64,000 bases of DNA from Polaromonas sp. CF318 (GTDB lineage: Bacteria; Pseudomonadota; Gammaproteobacteria; Burkholderiales; Burkholderiaceae_C): contig NZ_AKIV01000065.1 in assembly GCF_000282655.1 (NCBI RefSeq), positions 21,802-85,801 on the forward strand, read 5' to 3'. Position numbers and translations under genes: made by a program. Shown here one piece after another: positions 26,308 through 39,192 of the stretch (position 1 is the stretch's first letter; every line of letters begins with the position of its first letter). The notes beneath the pieces were generated by a model. It ran no database searches, was not told where the DNA came from, and saw only the letters and a program-made list of their open reading frames with translations.

Positions 26308-28452
26308 ATGTCGCCACTTGGTGCTCCCGCCCGCAAAACCGCCCCGCCCGCGGCCGGGGAACCGGCCGCGGGCGGGGCCAGGCCTGAAAAAGCCCCGGCC
26401 AAGTCGCCGGCGCAAAAAGCTCTGGAAAAGCTGGGCCTGCGCCGCGACATCGACCTGGCCTTGCATTTGCCCCTGCGCTACGAGGACGAAACCCGCATCG
26501 TGCGCCTGGCCGACACCCGCGACGGCGACCTGGCGCAGATCGAGGGCGTGGTGACGCACAGCGACGTCGCTTTCCGCCCGCGCCGCCAGCTGCGTGTGGT
26601 GGTGGACGACGGCAGCGGCACCTGCACGCTGCGCTTCCTCAATTTTTATCCGGCGCACCAGAAGACCCTCAGCGTGGGCGCGCGCGTGCGTGTGCGTGGC
26701 GAGGTCCGCGGCGGTTTTGTCAGCCGCGAAATGATTCACCCGAGCTTCAGGTTGGCAGAGGGCGACCTGCCCGGGGCGCTGACGCCGGTATACCCCACGG
26801 TAGCGGCCCTGCCGCAAAACTATCTGCGCAAGGCGGTGCTCAGCGGGCTCGCCCGCGCCGACCTGCGCGAGACGATTCCCCCGGAAATCCTGGACCAGCA
26901 CCTGCCCCAGCTCCAGTGGAGCTTGCGCGAAGCGCTGCGGTTCCTGCACCACCCCACGCCCGACGTGTCGCTGGCCACGCTGGAAGACCGCAGCCACCCG
27001 GCCTGGCAGCGCCTGAAAGCCGAGGAACTGCTGGCCCAGCAGCTGTCGCAGCTGCAGGCCAGGCGCATACGCGCGGCCATGCGCGCGCCGGCGCTCACGG
27101 GCCCGGCCATGCGCGGCCCGCAATGCACGCTGGAAGCGCAGTTGCTGGAGCGCCTGCCCTTTCGGCTCACCGCAGCCCAGCAGCGCGTCTGCGGTGAGAT
27201 CGAGGCGGACCTGAAGAAAAACATCCCCATGCACCGCCTGCTGCAGGGCGATGTGGGCGCCGGCAAGACCGTGGTGGCGGCGCTGGCTGCGGCCCGCTGC
27301 ATGGACGCGGGCTGGCAGTGCGCGCTGATGGCGCCCACCGAAATCCTGGCCGAGCAGCATTTCCGCAAGCTGATCGGCTGGCTGGAACCCCTGGGCATCA
27401 AGACCGCCTGGCTGACCGGCAGCCAGAAGGCCAAGGAGCGGCGCGAGATGCTGGCGATGATTGAAAGCGGCGACGCCGGCCTGGTGGTGGGCACACACGC
27501 GGTGATCCAGGACAAGGTGAAGTTCAAAAACCTGGCGCTGGCCATCATCGACGAGCAGCACCGCTTCGGCGTGGCGCAGCGCCTGGCCCTGCGCAGCAAA
27601 ATGACTGAAGGCGGCGAAGAACCACACTTGCTCATGATGACGGCCACGCCGATTCCGCGCACCCTGGCCATGAGTTATTACGCCGACCTCGACGTTTCCA
27701 CCATCGACGAGCTGCCGCCCGGCCGCACGCCCATTGTGACCAAGGTGGTCAGCGACGCGCGGCGCGACGAAGTGATCGCGCGCATACGCGGCCAGCTCGC
27801 CGAGGGGCGACAGATTTACTGGGTCTGCCCGCTGATCGAGGAAAGCGAGTCTATAGACCTGGTCAACGCGACTCAGACCCACGAAGCGCTGGGCGCGGCA
27901 TTGCCCGGCGTGATGGTCGGTTTGCTGCATTCGCGCATGCCGCTGGCTGAAAAAAAGGCCGTGATGGCGCTGTTCACCGGTGGGCAGATGGGCGTGCTGG
28001 TCAGCACCACGGTGATCGAGGTGGGCGTGGACGTGCCCAATGCCTCGCTGATGGTGATAGAGCACGCCGAGCGTTTCGGCCTGAGCCAGTTGCACCAGCT
28101 GCGCGGCCGGGTCGGGCGCGGGGCGGCGGCTTCGGCCTGCGTGCTGCTGTATTCCACCGGCGATGCGCCCCGGCTCGGCGAGATGGCGCGCGAGCGCCTC
28201 AAGGCCATGGCGCAGACCAACGACGGCTTCGAGATCGCCCGGCGTGACCTGGAAATCCGCGGGCCGGGCGAATTCCTGGGCGCGCGGCAGTCGGGCGCGC
28301 CCTTGCTGCGTTTTGCCGACCTGGCCACCGACACGGAGTTGCTGGCCTGGGCGCGTGGCCTGGCTCCCGCCATGCTGGACAGGCACACCGAACTGGCGCA
28401 CCGGCACGTTCTGCGCTGGCTGGGCGGCAAGGCTGAATACCTGAAAGCCTGA
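26308..28452 (+). CDS. recG: ATP-dependent DNA helicase RecG
   Basis: A 714-residue branch-migration helicase that remodels stalled replication forks and Holliday junctions. Seen are the N-terminal wedge/OB domain (about residues 60-200), Walker [21 protein letters not shown] box ([13 protein letters not shown]), [28 protein letters not shown] and the C-terminal [12 protein letters not shown] and [12 protein letters not shown] motifs. The N-terminus has about 25 extra Ala/Pro-rich residues relative to E. coli RecG, so the true start might be internal. Divergent from queA with 17 bp between starts. Confidence 0.97.
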   Translation: MSPLGAPARKTAPPAAGEPAAGGARPEKAPAKSPAQKALEKLGLRRDIDLALHLPLRYEDETRIVRLADTRDGDLAQIEGVVTHSDVAFRPRRQLRVVVDDGSGTCTLRFLNFYPAHQKTLSVGARVRVRGEVRGGFVSREMIHPSFRLAEGDLPGALTPVYPTVAALPQNYLRKAVLSGLARADLRETIPPEILDQHLPQLQWSLREALRFLHHPTPDVSLATLEDRSHPAWQRLKAEELLAQQLSQLQARRIRAAMRAPALTGPAMRGPQCTLEAQLLERLPFRLTAAQQRVCGEIEADLKKNIPMHRLLQGDVGAGKTVVAALAAARCMDAGWQCALMAPTEILAEQHFRKLIGWLEPLGIKTAWLTGSQKAKERREMLAMIESGDAGLVVGTHAVIQDKVKFKNLALAIIDEQHRFGVAQRLALRSKMTEGGEEPHLLMMTATPIPRTLAMSYYADLDVSTIDELPPGRTPIVTKVVSDARRDEVIARIRGQLAEGRQIYWVCPLIEESESIDLVNATQTHEALGAALPGVMVGLLHSRMPLAEKKAVMALFTGGQMGVLVSTTVIEVGVDVPNASLMVIEHAERFGLSQLHQLRGRVGRGAAASACVLLYSTGDAPRLGEMARERLKAMAQTNDGFEIARRDLEIRGPGEFLGARQSGAPLLRFADLATDTELLAWARGLAPAMLDRHTELAHRHVLRWLGGKAEYLKA

Positions 28453-28500
28453 GCGCCATTCCTGTGGCACGGCGATTGAGAAAAGCAGCACAATAAGCCC

Positions 28501-29499
28501 ATGACGCTGACCGAACTCAAATACATCGTCGCCGTTGCCCGGGAAAAGCATTTCGGCAAGGGCGCCGATGCCTGCCATGTTTCCCAGCCCACGCTCAGTG
28601 TGGCCATCAAGAAGCTGGAAGAGGAGTTGCAGGTCAAGCTGTTTGAGCGCAATGCCAATGAAATCACGGTCACCCCGCTGGGCGAGGAGATCGTGCGCCA
28701 GGCCCAGAGCGTGCTCGAGCAGGCCGACAACATCCGCGAAATCGCCAAGCGCGGCAAGGACCCGCTGTCCGGCCCGCTGCGCCTGGGCGTCATTTACACC
28801 ATAGGCCCCTACCTGCTGCCCGACCTGGTGCGCCAGGCCATCGCGATGACGCCGCAGATGCCGCTGATGCTGCAGGAGAACTTCACCGTCAAGCTGCTCG
28901 AGGAGCTGCGTACCGGCGAGATCGACTGTGCCATCCTGGCCGAGCCCTTCCCGGACGCCAACCTGGCGATCGCGCCGCTCTACGACGAGCCCTTCATGGC
29001 GGCCGTGCCCAGCGCGCATGCGCTGGCCGCGCGCGGCGGAGTGACAGCCGAGGAGCTCAAGAAGGAAACCATGCTGCTGCTGGGTACCGGCCACTGCTTT
29101 CGCGACCATGTGCTGGAGGTCTGCCCCGAGTTCGCGCGCTTTTCCAGCAGCGCCGAGGGCATCAGCAAAAGCTTTGAGGGCTCCTCGCTGGAGACCATCA
29201 AGCACATGGTGGCGGCCGGCATGGGCATTACGCTGGTACCCCGTTTGGGCGTGCCCAAGGAAGCGCTGGCCGAGCAGGCCGCCGCCAAAAAGGCGGTGAA
29301 AGGAAAAACCGCCCCAGGCCGCGGCAAGGTGGCCGCAGAGCAACCTTCGTTTATCAAATACCTGCCCTTCGAGGGCGAGGTGCCGAGCCGGCGCGTGGTA
29401 CTGGCCTGGCGGCGCAGCTTCACGCGTTATGAGGCCATCGCCGCGCTGCGCAACGCCATCTACGCCTGCGAGCTGCCCGGCGTCATCCGGCTGTCTTGA
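28501..29499 (+). CDS. oxyR: Hydrogen peroxide sensor OxyR (LysR family) with basic insert
   Basis: A 332-residue LysR-type activator. The N-terminal HTH (TLTELKYIVAVAREKHFGKGADACHVSQPTL) and the GTGHCFRDHVLEVC segment place the redox pair exactly at Cys199 and Cys208, the E. coli OxyR numbering, so peroxide sensing by disulphide formation is expected. About 27 extra residues relative to E. coli form an Ala/Lys-rich insert at roughly 256-282, between the VPRLGVP strand and FIKYLPF. dps, a classical OxyR target, starts 92 bp downstream on the same strand. The insert is unusual and may alter dimerisation or DNA contacts. Confidence 0.95.
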   Translation: MTLTELKYIVAVAREKHFGKGADACHVSQPTLSVAIKKLEEELQVKLFERNANEITVTPLGEEIVRQAQSVLEQADNIREIAKRGKDPLSGPLRLGVIYTIGPYLLPDLVRQAIAMTPQMPLMLQENFTVKLLEELRTGEIDCAILAEPFPDANLAIAPLYDEPFMAAVPSAHALAARGGVTAEELKKETMLLLGTGHCFRDHVLEVCPEFARFSSSAEGISKSFEGSSLETIKHMVAAGMGITLVPRLGVPKEALAEQAAAKKAVKGKTAPGRGKVAAEQPSFIKYLPFEGEVPSRRVVLAWRRSFTRYEAIAALRNAIYACELPGVIRLS

Positions 29500-29591
29500 A
29501 TCCCGCCTATGACGCGTATTGGCGGCGGCTGTTGCGGCCGTCATCCCGATTTCGTTAAAGTTGCCCCTGAATTTTTAAAAAAGGAAACACC

Positions 29592-30116
29592 ATGGCCAAG
29601 TCTTCCGCCAAACCCGCCGGCAAATCCGCCGGGAAAGCCGCACCCTCCATCAACATCGGCATCAGCGAAAAAGACCGCGCGGCCATCGCCAAGGGCCTGA
29701 GCCGCCTGCTGGCCGACACCTACACGCTTTACCTCACCACCCACAACTTCCACTGGAATGTGACGGGCCCCATGTTCAACACCCTGCACCTGATGTTCAT
29801 GACGCAGTACACCGAACTCTGGGTCGCGGTCGACCCCGTCGCCGAACGCATACGCTCGCTGGGCCATCCCGCGCCGGGCTCTTATGCGCAGTTCAGCAAG
29901 CTGGCTTCGATTCCCGATGTGCCGGTGGTGCCGCCCAAGGCGCTCGAGATGGTGCGTATCCTGGTGCAGGGCCATGAGGCCGTGGCGCGCACTGCGCGAG
30001 AGCTGTTTCCGCTGGCGGACAAGGCCGGTGACGAACCGACGGCCGATTTGCTGACGCAGCGCCTGACGGTGCACGAGCAGACCGCGTGGATGCTGCGCTC
30101 GCTGCTTGAAGAATAA
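29592..30116 (+). CDS. dps: Dps/ferritin-like DNA-protection protein
   Basis: A 174-residue mini-ferritin that binds DNA and oxidises and stores iron with peroxide. Ferroxidase ligands are conserved: His54 (FHWNVTG), His66 (NTLHLMF), Asp81 and Glu85 (VDPVAERI). The N-terminal 18 residues are Lys/Ala/Ser-rich and likely bind DNA. A strong AAAAAAGGAAACACC ribosome binding site precedes the ATG. Position directly after oxyR supports peroxide induction. The stop overlaps the TTG start of ubiA by 11 bp. Confidence 0.95.
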   Translation: MAKSSAKPAGKSAGKAAPSINIGISEKDRAAIAKGLSRLLADTYTLYLTTHNFHWNVTGPMFNTLHLMFMTQYTELWVAVDPVAERIRSLGHPAPGSYAQFSKLASIPDVPVVPPKALEMVRILVQGHEAVARTARELFPLADKAGDEPTADLLTQRLTVHEQTAWMLRSLLEE

Positions 30117-30966
30117 GCTCGCCCTCTATCTTCAGCTGATCCGCTGGAACCGCCCGGCGGGCTGGCTGCTGCTGCTGTGGCCCACGCTGTCGGCGCTGTG
30201 GGTGGCTTCGCACGGCTTTCCGGGCTGGCACCTGCTGGCGGTGTTCACGCTGGGAACCATCCTGATGCGCAGCGCGGGCTGCTGCGTCAACGACGTGGCT
30301 GACCGGGACTTCGACCGCCACGTCAAACGCACGGCCCAGCGGCCGGTCACCAGCGGGGCGCTCTCGGTGCGCGAAGCGCTCATCGTCGGCGCGGTGCTCG
30401 CGCTGCTGGCCTTCGGCCTGGTGCTCACCACCAATACAGCCACCGTCACCTGGTCGTTCGCGGCGCTGGCGATCGCGCTGGCCTACCCTTTCGCCAAGCG
30501 CTATGTGTCCATGCCGCAGGCCGTGCTGGGCGTGGCCTTCAGTTTCGGCATTCCCATGGCTTTTGCCGCCGTGCAGTCGCGTGTGCCGCTGCTGGCGTGG
30601 GTGCTGTTGCTGGGCAACCTGTTCTGGGTGGTGGCTTACGACACCGAATACGCCATGGTGGACCGTGACGACGACCTCAAGATAGGCATGAAGACCTCGG
30701 CCATCACGCTGGGCCGCTTCGACGTGGCGGCGGTGATGTTTTGCTATGCGGCCTACCTGGCGATCTGGGCCTGGGCCTTGCCGGACATGGTGCGGCAATC
30801 ACTGGTTTTTTGGGTCGCCATGGGCCTGGCCCTGTTGCAGGCCTTGTGGCATGGCTGGCTGATCCGCAAGCGCGAGCGCGAGGACTGCTTCAAGGCTTTT
30901 CGCCTTAACCACTGGCTGGGGTTTGCGGTGTTTGCGGGCATCGCCTTGTCTTATCTGGGCCGCTGA
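30106..30966 (+). CDS. ubiA: 4-hydroxybenzoate octaprenyltransferase
   Basis: A 286-residue membrane prenyltransferase catalysing prenylation of 4-hydroxybenzoate in ubiquinone synthesis. The two Mg/diphosphate motifs are present: N62-D-V-A-D-R-D-F-D70 and Y-D179[11 protein letters not shown], with about eight helices. The frame begins at a TTG that overlaps the end of dps; no later ATG preserves the first helix ([14 protein letters not shown]), so TTG is accepted. Low initiation at TTG and coupling to dps would keep expression modest. A bidirectional terminator follows at 30993-31021. Confidence 0.95.
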   Translation: MKNKLALYLQLIRWNRPAGWLLLLWPTLSALWVASHGFPGWHLLAVFTLGTILMRSAGCCVNDVADRDFDRHVKRTAQRPVTSGALSVREALIVGAVLALLAFGLVLTTNTATVTWSFAALAIALAYPFAKRYVSMPQAVLGVAFSFGIPMAFAAVQSRVPLLAWVLLLGNLFWVVAYDTEYAMVDRDDDLKIGMKTSAITLGRFDVAAVMFCYAAYLAIWAWALPDMVRQSLVFWVAMGLALLQALWHGWLIRKREREDCFKAFRLNHWLGFAVFAGIALSYLGR

Positions 30967-30992
30967 CCGCGCCAGGCCCGGAAGGCGCCCAT

Positions 30993-31021
30993 AAAAAAGC
31001 CCGCTCGAAGCGGGCTTTTTG
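30993..31021. terminator. Bidirectional intrinsic terminator after ubiA
   Basis: Eight-bp stem AGCCCGCT / AGCGGGCT (30998-31005 and 31009-31016) with a CGA loop, an A-run on the left and a T-run on the right. It serves ubiA on the plus strand and the Lys/Ala-rich gene (stop 31036) on the minus strand. Confidence 0.9.
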
Positions 31022-31035
31022 CGTCAGCGTGCTGC

Positions 31036-31257
31036 TTAGACGGCGGCTTTTTTAGCCTTGGCCTTGCGCTTGGCCTTCTTGGTGGCCTTTGCCTTGGCGG
31101 GAGCGGCGGCCTTTTTCTCAGGGGCTGCTGCGGGTGCAGGCGCTGCCGCTGGTGCGGCGGCGGGAGCGGCGGCCTGGGCCGATGCGGACGTGGAAATCAC
31201 GGCCAGGGGCATGGCGAGGACGGCTGCGCTGATGAGGGTGGACAGGACTTTGTTCAT
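31036..31257 (-). CDS. Small exported Lys/Ala/Pro-rich protein
   Basis: A 73-residue product: signal peptide (MNKVLSTLISAAVLAMPLAVISTSASA), then Ala/Pro repeats and a strongly basic C-terminus with K-A-K and K-K-A repeats resembling histone-H1 tails. GGAGCTTCAC precedes the ATG. Such short exported basic proteins are frequent in Comamonadaceae; function unknown, perhaps polyanion or envelope binding. It lies downstream of proC but with a 146-bp gap that may hold its own promoter. Confidence 0.7.
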   Translation of the reverse strand: MNKVLSTLISAAVLAMPLAVISTSASAQAAAPAAAPAAAPAPAAAPEKKAAAPAKAKATKKAKRKAKAKKAAV

Positions 31258-31403
31258 GTGAAGCTCCGGATGTTGGAAAAAGTTGTAACGCGGATGCCGC
31301 CGGGGGTGTCCCACTGTGCGTGGACCAAGACAAGCTGCACGTACGCCTGTGTTCAACGCCTGCCCGGGCCGGGCGGTTGACGCGCCGCGAGGCCGGACAA
31401 GGC

Positions 31404-32240
31404 TTAGGCGCCGCCGAATTCGTCGCCGAGTTCGGCGGCGCGTTGCCGGGCGGCGTGGATAGCGCGCATGAACTGCATCTTGACGCGGTCCTGCTCCATC
31501 GATGTCAGCGCAGCGTAAGTGGTCCCGCCTTTGGAGGTGACCCGCGCGCGCAGCTCCTGCGGGGGCTCGTCCGAAGCCTGCGCCAGCGCGGAAGCGCCTA
31601 CAAAAGTGCCGATCGCGAGCTGGCGCGCCTGCGCGGCGGGCAGGCCCATGTCGGTGCCGGCCTCGATCATGGCCTCGATGAAATAGAACACATAGGCCGG
31701 GCCCGAGCCGGACAGCGCGGTCACCGCATCGAGCTGGGCCTCTTCGGCCAGCCACAGAAATTCGCCCGTGGGCTTGAGCACTTTCTCAATCGCCAGCTTG
31801 TCGGCGCCGGTGGCGGCCGCGCGGGCGAACAGGGCCGTCATGCCCTTGCCGACCAGCGCCGGCGTGTTGGGCATGGCACGCACCACGCGCTCGGTGCCCA
31901 GCCAGTGCGCGATGCTGCCGGATCGCACGCCGGCCGCCACGCTCAGGTGCAGGGCGGTTTTGGTGTGAAAGCGCGTCTGCAGCGCCGCATCCTTGAAGAC
32001 CTGCGGCTTGACCGCCCAGACGACCAGGCCGGCGGCGGCCAGCCAGGCGCCCGGGCTTTCATGGACCTCAACGCCGAATTGCTGCGCGAGTTTGGCGCGC
32101 TGCTCGGCGAAAGGCTCGACCACCTGGATCTGGCCGGCGGGCAGGCCCTGCTTGAGCAGGCCGCCGATGATGGCGCTGGCCATGTTGCCGCCGCCTACGA
32201 AGGCGATGTGTTCGGTGTTTGCGCGGGAAGTGGAAGTCAT
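31404..32240 (-). CDS. proC: Pyrroline-5-carboxylate reductase
   Basis: A 278-residue enzyme for the last step of proline synthesis, reducing P5C with NAD(P)H. The Rossmann motif IAFVGGGNMASAIIGGLL opens the protein, and the C-terminal dimerisation/active-site signature is LSGSGPAYVFYFIEAM with the later VTSKGGTTYAALTSM. Length is typical. It starts 6 bp after the phytase-like lipoprotein gene and is probably co-transcribed with it and glpK-glpR. Confidence 0.97.
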   Translation of the reverse strand: MTSTSRANTEHIAFVGGGNMASAIIGGLLKQGLPAGQIQVVEPFAEQRAKLAQQFGVEVHESPGAWLAAAGLVVWAVKPQVFKDAALQTRFHTKTALHLSVAAGVRSGSIAHWLGTERVVRAMPNTPALVGKGMTALFARAAATGADKLAIEKVLKPTGEFLWLAEEAQLDAVTALSGSGPAYVFYFIEAMIEAGTDMGLPAAQARQLAIGTFVGASALAQASDEPPQELRARVTSKGGTTYAALTSMEQDRVKMQFMRAIHAARQRAAELGDEFGGA

Positions 32241-32246
32241 GCGTTG

Positions 32247-33410
32247 TCAGTCCAAAAATTCAAAGGCCAGCCACTGGCTGATTTGCCGGGGGCTGAAATT
32301 GTCGTCGCTGATGAACATCAGGCTGCGGCGCCCGTTGGGGAGCACCGGGCCCCAGCTCATGCCTTCGCTATTGTCCAGCTGTTTAAGCCGCGGGCCGGCG
32401 CCGGGGCCGGTAAAGGCCGAAAAATCCGCCAGCAGGGTTTTGCCTGCGGCCTGGTAAGCGCCCGGTTGCAGGGCGGGTAGGGCCAGCGTGTCGGAAGCCT
32501 GGCGGGTGTCGATGAGATAAAGGCGCAGCGAATTGCCCGAGCCTGTCACATAGGCCCGCTCCAGCACCAGCATGCGCTCGGCGTCCAGCATCAGGATTTC
32601 CGCCACACCGTTGTCGGCGAAGGTGGTGGGTGGCATGGGCGCGCGCGGGATGGCGTCGGGCACATAAGCGATCTGCCGCAGGGCCTTGCCGCTCGCGAGG
32701 TCTATCTGCGTGAAGCGGCAAGGCCCGCCCGGTGCCTGCACGCTGGGCATGGGGCCGTCCTGCAGCAAGGCGTTTTCCATGGCGATCCAGGCTGTCTGCC
32801 CGTCGGGCGCCAGCGCCAGGCCTTCCAGGGTCAGGTTGCCGCGCGGCCCCGCGCCGGCCTGGAAATTAAACATCGCCGGCAGGGCGAATTCGCGCACAAA
32901 GCCGCCGTCGGGGCGCGTTTCGCGCAGCCAGGGCGCGGTGCCCGTGGGTGCATGGCCTTCGCTGGACCACAGCAGGGTGTTGCTGGCCGCGCGCCAGCGT
33001 ATGGCTTCCGGGTCCGGCACGAGGCCGCCCTGCAGCGCCGAAGGATAGGGCTTGCCGTCGGCCTGGCGCAGCGTGGCCACGCCCAGTAGCTCGGGCGCGC
33101 CCAGGCTGTCCATACCCAGCGCGATGCGCGCGGTGTAAAAGCGCGCCGGGTTGATGCTGGAGCTGTCGTCGCTGATCAGGTAATAGAGGTCAGCGGCGGG
33201 GTCGTAGTCCATGCCCGACAGCCCGCCCACGGTGCTGCCCTGGAATTGCAGGCGGTGCGCAAAACGGGATTCGCCGATCAGGCGCAGGCGTGCGCGCGGC
33301 GGCTGGCCGGTCGCGGCCGGGGCTTGCGGTGCCGTGCAACCGGCCAGGCCCAGCACGGCGGCAGCGCCAGAGCCGAGGATGAGCCGGCGCCTCGAGAGGG
33401 ACGTGTTCAT
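32247..33410 (-). CDS. Phytase-like esterase-domain lipoprotein
   Basis: A 387-residue exported protein with a twin-arginine-like start (SRRRLILG) and a lipobox L-A-G-C (Cys25). The mature part is the esterase-like activity of phytase domain: GLSGMDYDPAADLYYLISDDSS, the LEGLALAPDGQTAWIAMENAL segment and the closing NSEGMSWGPVLPNGRRSLMFISDDNFS, all beta-propeller-type blades with acidic turns that could bind calcium. It probably hydrolyses phosphate esters in the periplasm, which fits the adjacent glycerol-3-phosphate genes only loosely. 55 bp after glpK. Confidence 0.8.
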   Translation of the reverse strand: MNTSLSRRRLILGSGAAAVLGLAGCTAPQAPAATGQPPRARLRLIGESRFAHRLQFQGSTVGGLSGMDYDPAADLYYLISDDSSSINPARFYTARIALGMDSLGAPELLGVATLRQADGKPYPSALQGGLVPDPEAIRWRAASNTLLWSSEGHAPTGTAPWLRETRPDGGFVREFALPAMFNFQAGAGPRGNLTLEGLALAPDGQTAWIAMENALLQDGPMPSVQAPGGPCRFTQIDLASGKALRQIAYVPDAIPRAPMPPTTFADNGVAEILMLDAERMLVLERAYVTGSGNSLRLYLIDTRQASDTLALPALQPGAYQAAGKTLLADFSAFTGPGAGPRLKQLDNSEGMSWGPVLPNGRRSLMFISDDNFSPRQISQWLAFEFLD

Positions 33411-33465
33411 GCGGCCAGTCTAGCGGCCGCGCCTGTGGGAAATGTGACAGCGGCGCAGGCAGCGT

Positions 33466-34959
33466 TCACTGCAGCACGGTCTGCCGCACCGCCTGCTCCC
33501 AGCGCGCCATCAGTTCGGCCGCCCGGTCCGCGCCCAGCGTGGGCAGGAATTTGCGCTCGGCGCGCCACATGCCGGACAGCTCGTCAATGCTGCCGTACAC
33601 GCCGCTGGACAAGCCGGCCAGGTAGGCGGCGCCCAGCGCGGTGGTCTCGATCACGGCCGGGCGAATCACCGGGATGCCCAGCAGGTCGGCCTGGAATTGC
33701 ATCAGCAGGTCGTTGACGCAGGCGCCGCCGTCCACGCGCAGCTCGGCCACGGGCGCGGCGCCGGCACCGACCGCGTCGCGGCTCATGGCCTGCAGCAGGG
33801 CTGCGCTCTGGTAGGCGATGCTTTCGAGCGCGGCGCGCGCGATGTGGGCCACCGTGGTGCCGCGCGTGAGGCCGGTGATGGTGCCGCGCGCGTCGGGTTT
33901 CCAGTAGGGCGCGCCCAGTCCGGTGAAGGCCGGCACCATCATCACGCCACCGGAGTCGGGCACGCTTTCGGCCAGCGCCTGCACTTCGGCGCTGCCCTTG
34001 ATGGCATGCAGGCCGTCGCGCAGCCACTGCACGACGGCGCCGCCCACGAACACGCTGCCTTCGATGGCGAATTGCGTCTGTGCGGTGGTTTGCGCCGCGC
34101 TGGTGGTCAGCAAGCCGTTTTGCGAGGTCTGGAACTGCCCGCCGGTGTGCATCAGCATGAAGCAGCCCGTGCCGTAGGTGTTCTTGGCCATGCCGGCTTT
34201 GAAGCAGGCCTGGCCGAAGAGCGCGCTTTGCTGGTCACCGGCGACGCCGCCTATGGTGATCGCATGGCCCAGCAGGTCGGGGCGTACTTCACCGTAATGC
34301 GCGCTGGAGGGAAGCACCTTGGGCATCAGCGAGGCCGGGATGCCCAGCAGGTCCAGCAGTTCCGTGTCCCACTGGTTGGTGTGCACATTGAAGAGCATGG
34401 TGCGCGAGGCGTTGCTGACGTCGGTGGCATGCAGCGCGCCGCCCGTGAGCTGCCACATCAGCCAGCTGTCTATGGTGCCGAAAGCCAGCTCGCCGCGTTC
34501 GGCCTGGGCGCGCGCGCCGGGCACGTTGTCGAGCAGCCATTTGAGCTTGGTGCCGGAAAAATAAGCGTCGATCAGCAGGCCGGTTTTGGACTGGATCAGT
34601 TTTTCCTTGCCCTGCTCGCGCAAGGCGGCGCAGGTGGCTTCCGCGCGCCTGTCCTGCCAGACGATGGCGTGGTGCACCGGCTGGCCGGTCTTGCGGTTCC
34701 AGAGGGCGGTGGTCTCGCGCTGGTTGGTGATACCCAGCGCGCGTATGTCGCCGGCCTTGATGTTGGCCTTGGCCAGCACCTCGCGCGCCGTGGCCAGCTG
34801 GGTGCGCCAGATTTCATTCAAGTCGTGTTCGACCCAGCCGGGCCGGGGATAGATCTGCGGCAGCTCCTGCTGCGCCAGGGCCACGATGTGGCCGTGTTCG
34901 TCAAACACGATGCTGCGGGAACTCGAGGTTCCCTGGTCAAGGGCGAGGAGGTAGGTCAT
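33466..34959 (-). CDS. glpK: Glycerol kinase
   Basis: A 497-residue FGGY-family kinase making sn-glycerol-3-phosphate from glycerol and ATP. Motifs are [16 protein letters not shown], the glycerol-binding Arg-Glu of [12 protein letters not shown] and the catalytic Asp in [17 protein letters not shown] signature regions follow ([12 protein letters not shown] and [16 protein letters not shown]). Length equals E. coli GlpK. It is 38 bp after glpR, and the glycerol transporter genes are divergent upstream, so uptake and phosphorylation are linked. Confidence 0.98.
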   Translation of the reverse strand: MTYLLALDQGTSSSRSIVFDEHGHIVALAQQELPQIYPRPGWVEHDLNEIWRTQLATAREVLAKANIKAGDIRALGITNQRETTALWNRKTGQPVHHAIVWQDRRAEATCAALREQGKEKLIQSKTGLLIDAYFSGTKLKWLLDNVPGARAQAERGELAFGTIDSWLMWQLTGGALHATDVSNASRTMLFNVHTNQWDTELLDLLGIPASLMPKVLPSSAHYGEVRPDLLGHAITIGGVAGDQQSALFGQACFKAGMAKNTYGTGCFMLMHTGGQFQTSQNGLLTTSAAQTTAQTQFAIEGSVFVGGAVVQWLRDGLHAIKGSAEVQALAESVPDSGGVMMVPAFTGLGAPYWKPDARGTITGLTRGTTVAHIARAALESIAYQSAALLQAMSRDAVGAGAAPVAELRVDGGACVNDLLMQFQADLLGIPVIRPAVIETTALGAAYLAGLSSGVYGSIDELSGMWRAERKFLPTLGADRAAELMARWEQAVRQTVLQ

Positions 34960-34997
34960 GCGCTGGAGTGTATGAAAACTGCCCTGTCCGGGCGGGC

Positions 34998-35765
34998 TCA
35001 GGGATGGGCCACCTCGCAGCTGACGTCCGCTTCTTCCAGCAGGGCCGGGAAGGGCTCGGGCGGTGGCATGTCGGTGAACAGCCGGTCGATCTGCGAGAGC
35101 CTAGCCAGCTCGACCATGGCCGGGCGGTTGAATTTGCTGCTGTCGGCGGCCAGCCAGACCTCGCGGGCGTGCTCGATGATGGTTTGCGCGACCTTGACCT
35201 CGCGGTAGTCGAAGTCGCGCAGCGAGCCGTCGGGCTCTATGCCCGAAATGCCGATGACGGCGATGTCGACGCGGAACTGGCGCATGAAGTCCACCGCCGC
35301 CTCGCCCACGATGCCGCGGTCACGCGCGCGCACCACGCCGCCGGCCACGATGACCTCGCAGTCGGTATTGCCGCACAGGATGGCCGCCACATTGAGGTTG
35401 TTGGTGATGACGCGCAGCCCCTTGTGGTTCAGCAAGGCCTTGGCGACGGCTTCGGTGGTCGTGCCGATATTCAGGATCAGCGAGCAGTCGTTGGGGATGC
35501 GCCTGGCAACGGCCTCGGCGATGCGCGCCTTGCCTTCGGCGTTGAGGCTTTCGCGCTGGCGGTGCGCGATGTTTTCAATGGTGGAGGTGGGCACCCGCAC
35601 GCCGCCGTGAAAGCGCGTCAGCAAGCCGGCTTCGGACAGGCGCTGCACGTCCCGCCTGACGGTCTGCAGGGTCACATTGAGCTTGTCGGCAAGCTGCTCG
35701 ACCGAGGCCGAGCCGTGGGCGCGGACCACGTCAAGAAGCTTGATTTGCCTGGGATTGGAGTTCAC
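34998..35765 (-). CDS. glpR: DeoR-family repressor of glycerol metabolism
   Basis: A 255-residue DeoR-type repressor: N-terminal HTH ([36 protein letters not shown]) and a C-terminal sugar-phosphate-binding domain ([48 protein letters not shown]). It is expected to bind glycerol-3-phosphate and to repress the glp genes on both sides. The start codon is GTG at 35765. Tandem GAAAC repeats lie about 80-120 bp upstream in the AT-rich intergenic region and are candidate operators. Confidence 0.93.
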   Translation of the reverse strand: MNSNPRQIKLLDVVRAHGSASVEQLADKLNVTLQTVRRDVQRLSEAGLLTRFHGGVRVPTSTIENIAHRQRESLNAEGKARIAEAVARRIPNDCSLILNIGTTTEAVAKALLNHKGLRVITNNLNVAAILCGNTDCEVIVAGGVVRARDRGIVGEAAVDFMRQFRVDIAVIGISGIEPDGSLRDFDYREVKVAQTIIEHAREVWLAADSSKFNRPAMVELARLSQIDRLFTDMPPPEPFPALLEEADVSCEVAHP

Positions 35766-36064
35766 GCGGGTCCAAGTCTGGGGGAATCTGGGGGGAAATC
35801 GGGAATTAAAAGGACCTAAGAATGACAGCTGTATGGCCTTGGAGAAACTTTATATCGAAACAAAAGGAAACAGATAAGGGAAAACAATTAGATAAAACAA
35901 TCACAAAGGAAGAAAAATAGAAAAAAACCGAACTTATCCGGTTCAGTCCACACATCCTCGGGAGAGTCTTTCTTGGTGATCGTTTTAAATTTCTTGTCCA
36001 TCGCAGCCCCGGTCGGGGTGTGCGGCGGCCTGTTCCAGCCCCTGCGGGGCGGGGGAGCGGCGTG
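35766..36064. promoter_or_regulatory. glpR-glpS divergent regulatory region
   Basis: This 299-bp gap must carry divergent promoters for glpR and glpS. Its left part (about 35807-35935) is strikingly AT-rich against a GC-rich background. It contains GAAAC at 35844, 35857 and 35867 and GAAAAC at 35880, a repeat style seen in DeoR-family operators. The right part (36010-36060) is GC-rich. A 37-codon minus-strand frame crosses 35888-36001 and is listed separately. Confidence 0.5.
35888..36001 (-). CDS. Candidate 37-residue small protein in the glp intergenic region
   Basis: The frame starts at an ATG (36001) and encodes a charged first half (MDKKFKTITKKDSPEDVW, then TEPDKFG) and a Phe/Leu/Cys-rich hydrophobic tail (FFLFFFLCDC), the shape of a single-helix membrane microprotein. 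No clear ribosome binding site precedes it, and its AT-rich content could be regulatory DNA rather than coding. Same strand as glpR, ending about 120 bp upstream of it. Support is weak. Confidence 0.2.
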   Translation of the reverse strand: MDKKFKTITKKDSPEDVWTEPDKFGFFLFFFLCDCFI

Positions 36065-38213
<2,149 letters not shown>

Positions 38214-38216
<3 letters not shown>

Positions 38217-38300
38217 GCGCAGCGCAGAACCGCTTCAAGCAAGCTCCGGCCCCCTCGGGGGGCAGCGCGGTACACGCAGTGACAAGCGTGGGGGTAAATC
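38214..38300. repeat. Intergenic GC-rich hairpin repeat, copy C (inverted)
   Basis: The 85-bp gap inside the transporter operon reads on the minus strand as TTACCCCCACGC, TCACTGCGTGTACCGC and a CCCCCCGAGGGGGG hairpin, matching the left half of copy A. Its presence between glpT and glpP inside an operon suggests a transcript-stabilising or attenuating role. Confidence 0.55.
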
Positions 38301-38301
38301 C

Positions 38302-39188
<887 letters not shown>

Positions 39189-39192
<4 letters not shown>

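Noticed and set aside
26287..29544. 1085-codon minus-strand frame opposite recG and oxyR
   Set aside because: Caused by high GC at third positions; both sense genes are certain and the antisense product has no domain.
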